Shown here piece by piece: positions 35,144 to 41,846 of a DNA stretch of 64,000 bases (position 1 is the first letter of the stretch; the number at the start of each line of letters is the position of its first letter). The translations under genes were made by a program, and so were the position numbers. This stretch comes from Cyanosarcina radialis HA8281-LM2 (GTDB lineage Bacteria; Cyanobacteriota; Cyanobacteriia; Cyanobacteriales; CCAP-1448): contig JAHHHA010000021.1 in NCBI GenBank assembly GCA_019359615.1, positions 46,045-110,044 on the forward strand, read 5' to 3'. Under the pieces are notes generated by a model that did not search any database, had not been told where the DNA came from, and saw nothing but the letters and a program-made list of their open reading frames with translations.

Positions 35144-35896
35144 ATGTGTCAAACCTGCGGCTGTGCCACTGTTGGCGAGATAGCGATCGATGCAGATCGG
35201 CATCATCACCATCATCAATCCATCGCCAGCCATCCCCCCAGACAAAAAATTGCCATCGATCGAGGAATTCTGAGCAAGAACGATCGCCTAGCAGAGCAAA
35301 ACCGAGAATATTTCAAAACTAAAGGCGTATTCGTGCTAAATATCCTTTCTTCGCCCGGTTCGGGAAAAACGGCTTTAATCGAGCGGATGCTGCAAGACTG
35401 TAACGAATTTTGCATTGGTGTAATTGTAGGCGATCTAGAAACTGATAATGATGCCCGACGCTTGCGATCGCATGGCGCACCAGCGATACAAATTACCACA
35501 GGTAACGCCTGCCATCTAGAAGCAGGCATGGTGGCAAGGGCAGCAGAGCAACTCGATCTGGATGCTTTGGATTTACTGATAATTGAAAATGTAGGTAACT
35601 TAGTTTGCCCCGCTGCTTACGATCTGGGCGAAGACTTGCGCGTCGTGCTGCTCTCTGTCACCGAAGGAGAAGATAAACCGCTCAAGTACCCAACGATCTT
35701 CAAAACTGCTGAAGTCGCGATCGTCAATAAAATCGACCTCGCCGCAGCCGTAGAATTCGATCGCTCGCTCTCGATCGCCAATATTAAGCAAATAGCACCT
35801 CAAGCCACGATTTTTGAAGTTTCTGCCAAAACAGGCCGAGGGATGGAAGATTGGGAGGCTTATCTCAGAAAAAATATCTTACTGACGAGTTGCTAG
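35144..35896 (+). CDS. hypB: Hydrogenase nickel-incorporation GTPase HypB
   Basis: 250 aa. N-terminal metal site MCQTCGC followed by a histidine run (RHHHHH) for nickel storage, then a SIMIBI GTPase domain with P-loop [23 protein letters not shown] (switch), [10 protein letters not shown] and the NKID base-recognition motif. It provides energy-coupled nickel delivery with HypA. The unit hoxW-hypA-hypB is tightly spaced and probably co-transcribed from the hoxW M2 promoter. Confidence 0.96.
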   Translation: MCQTCGCATVGEIAIDADRHHHHHQSIASHPPRQKIAIDRGILSKNDRLAEQNREYFKTKGVFVLNILSSPGSGKTALIERMLQDCNEFCIGVIVGDLETDNDARRLRSHGAPAIQITTGNACHLEAGMVARAAEQLDLDALDLLIIENVGNLVCPAAYDLGEDLRVVLLSVTEGEDKPLKYPTIFKTAEVAIVNKIDLAAAVEFDRSLSIANIKQIAPQATIFEVSAKTGRGMEDWEAYLRKNILLTSC

Positions 35897-35899
35897 TTA

Positions 35900-35962
35900 T
35901 GGGCTTCTGTCTTTTAGATCCCTCTCCTATGCCCCATGCCCTATACCCCATGCCATGCCCAA
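35900..35962. repeat. CCCATGCC simple repeat upstream of the alcohol dehydrogenase gene
   Basis: Imperfect ATGCCCCATGCCCTATACCC units. The same family occurs at 41735-41780 and 51735-51760. An ATG-rich repeat directly upstream of genes creates false early starts. Confidence 0.7.
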
Positions 35963-35980
35963 ACCTACCCCCTTCGATTT

Positions 35981-36976
35981 ATGCGTGCAATTATATTAGA
36001 TGCGCCAGGTCAACCCTTACATTTAGCTGACTTGCCGATCCCCAAACCCAACGCCCAACAGGTACTAATTCGCGTCCGTGCTTGCGGTATCTGCCGAACT
36101 GACTTGCATATAGTCGATGGGGAACTACCCCATCCCAAACTGCCGTTAGTCCTCGGACACCAGATTGTGGGAACCGTGGCAGAGATAGGGGATCGAGTCC
36201 AGCAATTTACCGTAGGCGCTCGCGTTGGCGTTCCTTGGCTGGGACATACCTGCAATTGCTGCCGCTTTTGTCTGAGCGATCGCGAAAATCTGTGCGATAA
36301 CGCTCTATTTACTGGCTATCAAATCGACGGGGGTTATGCTGAATACGCGGTGGCTGATGCCCAGTTTTGCTTCCCCATCCCTGCTGACTACCCCGATTTG
36401 CAAGCTGCGCCTTTGTTGTGCGCTGGGCTAATTGGCTATCGCTCCTACAAAATGATAGGTGATGCCAAACGTCTTGGTTTTTATGGGTTTGGTGCGGCCG
36501 CTCACATTCTGATTCAGTTAGCTGGTTATCAAGAACGACAAGTTTATGCTTTTACTCGCCCTGACGACATTCCAGGACAAAATTTTGCCCGCAAACTCGG
36601 TGCGATGTGGGCTGGCGGTTCCGATTGTTTACCCCCAGAACCTTTAGATGCAGCTATTATTTTTGCGCCCACGGGGGCGCTAGTGCCAGCCGCCCTGAGA
36701 GCGATCGATAAAGGAGGCGTTGTCGTTTGCGCTGGCATCCACATGAGCGATATTCCCTCATTTCCCTACGAAATTTTGTGGTCGGAAAGGACGCTGCGAT
36801 CGGTGGCTAATCTCACTCGTGAAGATGGAGAGGAGTTTTTGGCCTTAGCTCCTCAAGTTCCGATTCGCACTGAGGTCACAACTTTCCCGTTGGAGAGAGC
36901 CAACGAAGCTCTCGACGCTCTTCGCAGAGGCCAAATTAATGGCGCAGCGGTATTGGTAATCGACGATCGAAGTTAG
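35981..36976 (+). CDS. Zinc-dependent alcohol dehydrogenase (MDR superfamily)
   Basis: 331 aa from ATG 35981; the earlier frame start is in a repeat. Catalytic zinc: CGICRTDLH and GHQIVG. Structural zinc: CNCCRFCLSDRENLC. Rossmann part: LGFYGFGAAAHILIQLA. The C-terminal half is compact, as in the AdhP/zinc-binding ADH family subgroup. In this position it is a candidate for reducing acetaldehyde or another aldehyde during fermentation, but the substrate is not visible. It converges on the membrane-protein gene, with 4 bases of overlap. No M2 box is seen, so it may ride on the hypAB transcript. Confidence 0.9.
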   Translation: MRAIILDAPGQPLHLADLPIPKPNAQQVLIRVRACGICRTDLHIVDGELPHPKLPLVLGHQIVGTVAEIGDRVQQFTVGARVGVPWLGHTCNCCRFCLSDRENLCDNALFTGYQIDGGYAEYAVADAQFCFPIPADYPDLQAAPLLCAGLIGYRSYKMIGDAKRLGFYGFGAAAHILIQLAGYQERQVYAFTRPDDIPGQNFARKLGAMWAGGSDCLPPEPLDAAIIFAPTGALVPAALRAIDKGGVVVCAGIHMSDIPSFPYEILWSERTLRSVANLTREDGEEFLALAPQVPIRTEVTTFPLERANEALDALRRGQINGAAVLVIDDRS

Positions 36977-37419
36977 ATCTGATTAGATGGCAATCGTTGT
37001 CGATGATTTTGGCGATCGAAACGTTCTTGCATCCACTGAAAAGCAACTACGTTCAACAAAATGCCAACAACAAACAAAATTACCATTAAAGCAATTTGAT
37101 ACCAAGCGATCGGTTTTACTAGTAAATCAAGGAAAATATGCAAAAAATTCATTACCGAATAAAAGATAGTCAAACCAAAATGAACGACTTTGTAACGTTT
37201 TGAATTATTAAAAATAGTGGCGACTATGGCAATCATCGGCAATACAAAAAAGCCCAGCATCAACCACAGGTCTGAAACGTTAGTTACCCCTTTAGTTCCT
37301 GACATGGCAACGCTTTCACCATAAAAAAGGGGCATCAAACCTAATTGAGTGTGAAAGATCGTCCCAAATAGAAACACAGACCAAAGGGCGATGATTTTTT
37401 CTCGATAGTTTACAGTCAT
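36973..37419 (-). CDS. Unknown four-helix membrane protein
   Basis: 148 aa with four predicted membrane helices (for example IIALWSVFLFGTIFHTQLGL and YQIALMVILFVVGILLNVVA). Basic residues at the C-terminus (ERFDRQNHRQR) suggest a cytoplasmic tail. I do not recognise the family. ATG 37419 follows AGGAGAAAG. It sits downstream of the phosphatase gene on the same strand, 75 bases after its stop, so it may be co-transcribed from the phosphatase M2 promoter. Confidence 0.75.
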   Translation of the reverse strand: MTVNYREKIIALWSVFLFGTIFHTQLGLMPLFYGESVAMSGTKGVTNVSDLWLMLGFFVLPMIAIVATIFNNSKRYKVVHFGLTIFYSVMNFLHIFLDLLVKPIAWYQIALMVILFVVGILLNVVAFQWMQERFDRQNHRQRLPSNQI

Positions 37420-37494
37420 TTTCTCTTTCTCCTGATGCTGTTAAATTTCATAGTCGCAATCGCGCCGATCGATAAGTCAGAGAGAAAATTAATG

Positions 37495-37878
37495 CTATAG
37501 CAACCCCAAATTTATAGCTTGTCTAAATACTAAATCTAGCGAGATGCCCTGCTTGGTAGCGATATACATGAAAATGATGGTGGACGATCGCATACCGTTG
37601 TCGCAATGTACCAAAGTTGGTTTTGGTAGTTCGCTAATTATTTGAAATACTTCAAGTGCGATTTGAGGATTAATTTCTGTCGCCTTAACTGGCAGATTAA
37701 CGTACTGTAAATCGAGTAGTTGAGGATCTAATCGATCGCTGCTTTGGAAACCATCTTCGTCTGGCGATCGCAAGTTCAGTACCGACTTATAGCCTGCTGC
37801 TACAAGTTGTCTTAATTCTTCAGAAGTAATTTGTCCGGAGATCGCCAAATCGTCGTTAATCTTCCTAATCGTCTCCAT
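37495..37878 (-). CDS. Cys-based phosphatase (DUF442 / dual-specificity type)
   Basis: 127 aa from ATG 37878, preceded by GGGAGG; ATG 37920 would add 14 hydrophobic residues. The P-loop of Cys-dependent phosphatases is HCDNGMRSS (C-x5-R), and an upstream Asp-containing loop (NLRSPDEDGFQ) fits a DUF442/beta-lactamase-hydrolase-like or DSP fold. The natural substrate is unknown. An M2 element lies just upstream on the minus strand, which places this gene in the fermentation regulon and makes it a candidate signalling or sulfur/redox component. Confidence 0.8.
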   Translation of the reverse strand: METIRKINDDLAISGQITSEELRQLVAAGYKSVLNLRSPDEDGFQSSDRLDPQLLDLQYVNLPVKATEINPQIALEVFQIISELPKPTLVHCDNGMRSSTIIFMYIATKQGISLDLVFRQAINLGLL

Positions 37879-37945
37879 TCCTCCCACCTTGGCAATGATT
37901 GCGATCGCTAAGAGAAACATTTAACTGTTTCCTAGTAGGACTTCT

Positions 37946-37977
37946 AGCCTAGGAGAAAAATTTGAGAAACTTGTGAA
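37946..37977 (-). promoter_or_regulatory. M2 element upstream of the phosphatase gene
   Basis: Minus strand: TTCACAAGTTTCTCAAA, first unit at 37977 (one mismatch, T for C), second CTCA at 37966, TAGGCT at 37951. The 11 and 15 bp spacings are those of the other copies. Confidence 0.65.
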
Positions 37978-38020
37978 GACAGAACGATCGGATCGAATCT
38001 GGTGTTTAAAACCTCGAAAT

Positions 38021-38103
38021 CAGCCCTCACCCCCGTCCCCTCTCCCGCGGGAGAGGGGTGCCCGTTAGGGCGGGGTGAGGGCCAATCAGGTTTTGCTAAG
38101 CGG
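38021..38103. repeat. R1-type palindromic repeat
   Basis: GCCCTCACCCCCGTCCCCTC, a CTCCCGCGGGAG hairpin tip, and GGCGGGGTGAGGGC, then TTTTGCTAAGCGGATTT. The same tail follows the copy at 61910. It could serve as a bidirectional terminator between the phosphatase promoter and the response-regulator gene. Confidence 0.8.
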
Positions 38104-38115
38104 ATTTCGTATTAC

Positions 38116-38499
38116 TTATTCCAGACTCCAGCCTAGAGCGGCGGCAATTTGACCTGCTAATTCTAAAGGCTCGAACGGTTTGGCGATCGCTGCTGTCATG
38201 CCCTTTTGAGCGTAGCGACGGCGATCTGAAGGTTGAATTTTGGCAGTTAACAATATTACTGGAATGGTTTGAGTCGCCCGATGAGCTTGCAATCGATCGA
38301 AAGTTGCGAACCCATCCATATCTGGCATCATCACATCCAGCAGAATCGCGTCTGGTTGGTAAGCCTCAGCTTTAGCTATACCTTCTTCACCAGAACCAGC
38401 CGTCAATACTTCCCAACCTGCAACTGTTTCCAAGCAAATTTTAGTAACTTCTTGAATGTACTCCTCGTTGTCAATTACCAGAATTTTTTTATTTGCCAT
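38116..38499 (-). CDS. Single-domain response regulator (CheY-like)
   Basis: 127 aa, only a receiver domain. The acidic pair is DNEE near the start, the phospho-Asp is in AILLDVMMPDMDG, the Thr in VILLTAK and the Lys in AIAKPF. It has no output domain, so it acts by protein contact or phosphotransfer. It lies 26 bases downstream of the giant hybrid kinase gene on the same strand, so kinase and receiver are probably a co-expressed pair. Confidence 0.92.
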   Translation of the reverse strand: MANKKILVIDNEEYIQEVTKICLETVAGWEVLTAGSGEEGIAKAEAYQPDAILLDVMMPDMDGFATFDRLQAHRATQTIPVILLTAKIQPSDRRRYAQKGMTAAIAKPFEPLELAGQIAAALGWSLE

Positions 38500-38525
38500 T
38501 GTTACTAATGCCGTTGAACCACGAC

Positions 38526-41500
38526 CTATGAACCATGAACTGTGGGCAGGGTAAAGTAAAAAGTGCTGCCCTCATCCAACGCGCTTTCCACCCAAATGCG
38601 CCCGCCGTGCTGTTGGACGATGCTGCGACAAATTGCTAAGCCCAAGCCAGTACCTTCATGTTTGCGGGAGTCAGAAGAGTCAACCTGTTGAAAACGCTCG
38701 AAGATACTTTCGAGTTTATCTGCTGGAATCCCTCGTCCTCGATCGCGCACCTGGAATAATATCTCTTGCCTGTTAGCACCAGCGAGGGAAACACTATCTG
38801 TCTTGTTCGCGGACGCACTCAGCCAAACAGTAGCACCAGTAGGGGAAAATTTAATCGCGTTAGAAAGCAAATTAGTCAGTGTTTGGACGATTCGGTCTGG
38901 ATCTGCCCAGATTTCGGCATTTAAGCTAGAAACCACTAAATTAACTCCAGCTTTGTTGGCCAAAGGTTGCATGACATTTACTGCTTCCTCAATCAAACTA
39001 GCAACGTTGCAGGTTTCCTTTGCCATCTTCACCTTGCCCGACTCGATCCGCTCGATGTCGAGAACGTCGTTAATCAAGCGAACTAAGCGTTCGGTACTAT
39101 CGGTGGCAATTTTCAGCAGGCGTTTTGCCTGTTCCGAGTCGGGTGGAAGCAAGCCGCTGGCGAGCATTCCCAAAGAACCGTGAATTGAAGTTAGAGGAGT
39201 GCGGAGTTCGTGACTGACAACTGAGATAAACTCATCTTTCATCCGATCGATTTGCTTGCGATCGCTAATATCTCGCAAGTAAACGGTATATATGGTTTCT
39301 TCTGGCAGGTTTAACTTAGAAATAGTTGCTTCTGCGGGAAATTCCGTTCCATCTTGGTGACAACCATAGATCTCGCGACGTTCTCCCATCCGCCGAGCCG
39401 GACTTGGGGAGCGACCGAATTCATCTACGTGCTGGCGATGGGGAGCGGAAAAACGCGCGGGTAAGAGTAGATCGAGGGGTTGCCCGATAGCTTCTGCTGC
39501 CGAGTAGCCAAATATTTTCTCTGCTCCTTGGTTAAATAGGGTAATCCGTTGATGGCTGTCGATCGAAATAATCGCATCTTCAGCTATTTCTACGATGCCA
39601 GCAAATAGGGCTTGAGAATGTCGCAGTGCTTCTTGGGTGCGTTGGCGTTCGTTTAATTCCGATCGCAGTTGCTCGTTAACCTTAATCAGTTCGGCGGTGC
39701 GTTCTGCTACTCTCAGTTCTAATCCATTCTTAGATTTTTTTAGTTCTGCCTCTGCCAGCTTGCGGGCGCTAATATCCCTCACCGTACCCAGCATCCGCAG
39801 CGGCTCGCCAGTGGTGCTATAGAAAAATCTGCCTCTGCGCTCAATCCAGTGAATGCTGCCATCCGGCCAAACGACTCGAAATTCGTGACAGTATTCTTTT
39901 TGTTCTTGGCGAGCCACGTTCGCGGCTTCAGTCAAAGCCGCTCGATCTTCTGGCAAGACGCAGTTATTGAAGGTTTCATACGTGCCATCAAACGTGCCAG
40001 GAGCCAAACCGAACAATCGTTCGTGACCTTCAGACCAAATAATTTTGTCAGTTGCGAGATCCCAATCCCAAATCCCGATGCCTGCGGCTTCCAGCGCCCA
40101 GCGCAGACGTTCTTCGCTCGATCGCAGGCTCTCTATAGATTGAGAAGATACTCGATCGCGCTCTAGTTGCCTTTGTGCTGCACGTCGCAGCAATTTCACC
40201 CGATCTAAGCGATTGATGATGCGAGTAACGAGTTCGGGACCGACGATGGGCTTACTAACAAAGTCGTCTGCCCCCACGCTAAACACCCGCTCCAAGATTT
40301 CGGCATCGTTATGAACTGTCAGAAACAGAATAGGTAAATCGCTCCACCGGGGGTCGTTGCGTACCGATTGGCAAAGCTCGATCCCGTTAACATGGGGCAT
40401 TTCTATATCTAGAATCAACAGATCTGGCGAGGTAGCTGCTAGAGTTTCTTGAAACCGTCGCGGATCGTCTAGAGTTGTGACTTTGAAGCCCCAAGGATTT
40501 AACAATGTTTCCAATACTGCCAAAATCTTAGGATCGTCATCTACGGCCAATAAATGGGCTTCTGTATGGGTGGTGTTTGGTTCGCGATCGACTGCTAATA
40601 GCGATGGTCGATCGACTGCTTCTCCCTGGGTTTCCCGCCGCAAAGCTAGCACTAAATCGTGCAGCGCGATCGCTGTTGTTGGTGTTAGATGGCGATCGAC
40701 TTTCAGTAAATTCTCGATTTCTTTTGCCAGTTGCGAGCCATTAGCAAAGCCAAAAGTTCCCAGCGATCCTGCCAGCGTATGAGCTTCTTTTCGGGCCGCA
40801 TCTCGCAATTCTTCAGACAAAGTATTGGTACTTAAAGCTTGACTGGCTTGCTCCAACACGTTTATCTGTTCTGCCACCCTGCCTTTGTATTTATGCCAAA
40901 CTCCAGCAATTGCTGATAGGGTTTGCTCTTGTGATTTTGGATTTTGGATCGGTAGCTGAGCTTGTCGAAGCTTGGATTTTGGATTAGATTTTCTCCCTTG
41001 CTCCCCATCTCCCCCTCTCCCCCTCTCCCCATCTCCCCATCTCCCCCTCTCCTCCAAAGGCTTGAGGCGATAACCAATACCGTAGACGGTTTCAATTAAA
41101 TCGCTCTTACCTGCTGCTTTTAGTTTCTGCCGCAATCCTTTAATGTGGGTACGCACTGCTTCTTCGCCTGGAGTGTCTTCATAAGACCAAAGATGGTCTA
41201 AAATTGTGCCGCAGCTAAACACCCGGTTGCTGTTACGCAGAAATAGTTCTAACAGCGCGTATTCCTTGGGAGTCAATGCTAGCGGCTTTTGAGCGTAAGT
41301 CGCCTCGCAACTACTAGGATCTAACTTTAGCTCGCCCCATGCCAAAACTGGTTGCGAGGCTAAACCGCCGCGACGCAATAGCGCTCTTACCCTGGCGACT
41401 AACTCTTCAGAGTCAAAAGGTTTAACCAAGTAGTCATCTGCGCCAGCATCTAACCCAATAGCCTTATCGTGGCTGCTATCCCGACCGGATAACAGCAGAA

Positions 41501-41723
41501 TTGGCGTTTTCAAACCTTTAGACCGAATTTGATGGCAAAGGCTAATGCCATCGAGCTTGGGGAGAATTAAATCGAGTATTATCAAGTCATAGTCGAAAGT
41601 TTCAACTAAATCCCAAGCCGACTCACCGTCAGAGGCCACCTCAACGACATAGTTTTGATTTGTGAGAATAGAGGTAATTGTCTGGGCGGTGAATTCGTCA
41701 TCTTCTACAACTAAAAATTTCAT
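38526..41723 (-). CDS. Hybrid: OmpR-type response regulator + Hpt + receiver + PAS + histidine kinase
   Basis: 1065 aa from ATG 41723; the earlier in-frame start lies in a CCCATGCC repeat. Domains in order: receiver (1-117, phospho-Asp in IILDLILP); OmpR/PhoB winged helix (about 125-220, TPKEYALLELFL ... YGIGYRL); a 45-residue linker of repeat origin; Hpt (about 275-365, His in EAHTLAGSLGTFG); second receiver (about 395-515, LLILDIEMPHVNG); two PAS domains (about 530-815); HisKA (SHELRTPLTSIHGSL); HATPase (DRGRGIP, GTGLGLAI). A single chain that senses, relays and binds DNA is unusual. Located amid the fermentation genes, it is a candidate regulator of M2, whose 11-bp direct repeat is the OmpR/PhoB kind. 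Confidence 0.93.
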   Translation of the reverse strand: MKFLVVEDDEFTAQTITSILTNQNYVVEVASDGESAWDLVETFDYDLIILDLILPKLDGISLCHQIRSKGLKTPILLLSGRDSSHDKAIGLDAGADDYLVKPFDSEELVARVRALLRRGGLASQPVLAWGELKLDPSSCEATYAQKPLALTPKEYALLELFLRNSNRVFSCGTILDHLWSYEDTPGEEAVRTHIKGLRQKLKAAGKSDLIETVYGIGYRLKPLEERGRWGDGERGRGGDGEQGRKSNPKSKLRQAQLPIQNPKSQEQTLSAIAGVWHKYKGRVAEQINVLEQASQALSTNTLSEELRDAARKEAHTLAGSLGTFGFANGSQLAKEIENLLKVDRHLTPTTAIALHDLVLALRRETQGEAVDRPSLLAVDREPNTTHTEAHLLAVDDDPKILAVLETLLNPWGFKVTTLDDPRRFQETLAATSPDLLILDIEMPHVNGIELCQSVRNDPRWSDLPILFLTVHNDAEILERVFSVGADDFVSKPIVGPELVTRIINRLDRVKLLRRAAQRQLERDRVSSQSIESLRSSEERLRWALEAAGIGIWDWDLATDKIIWSEGHERLFGLAPGTFDGTYETFNNCVLPEDRAALTEAANVARQEQKEYCHEFRVVWPDGSIHWIERRGRFFYSTTGEPLRMLGTVRDISARKLAEAELKKSKNGLELRVAERTAELIKVNEQLRSELNERQRTQEALRHSQALFAGIVEIAEDAIISIDSHQRITLFNQGAEKIFGYSAAEAIGQPLDLLLPARFSAPHRQHVDEFGRSPSPARRMGERREIYGCHQDGTEFPAEATISKLNLPEETIYTVYLRDISDRKQIDRMKDEFISVVSHELRTPLTSIHGSLGMLASGLLPPDSEQAKRLLKIATDSTERLVRLINDVLDIERIESGKVKMAKETCNVASLIEEAVNVMQPLANKAGVNLVVSSLNAEIWADPDRIVQTLTNLLSNAIKFSPTGATVWLSASANKTDSVSLAGANRQEILFQVRDRGRGIPADKLESIFERFQQVDSSDSRKHEGTGLGLAICRSIVQQHGGRIWVESALDEGSTFYFTLPTVHGS

Positions 41724-41734
41724 CGATCGACCTT

Positions 41735-41780
41735 TGGCATGGGGCATAGGGCATGGGGCATGGGGCATGGGGCATAGCCA
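41735..41780. repeat. CCCATGCC simple repeat between hybrid kinase gene and hypF
   Basis: Several GGGGCATGGGGCATAGGGCA units in the divergent intergenic region. The promoters of the hybrid kinase and hypF genes must lie in or beside it; neither M1 nor M2 is present. Confidence 0.75.
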
Positions 41781-41846
41781 GGTATCATTTATGGAAGCTT
41801 AGGTAATTAAACAATTTCACCCCATCCCTTGAGTCGAAAATCTCTG

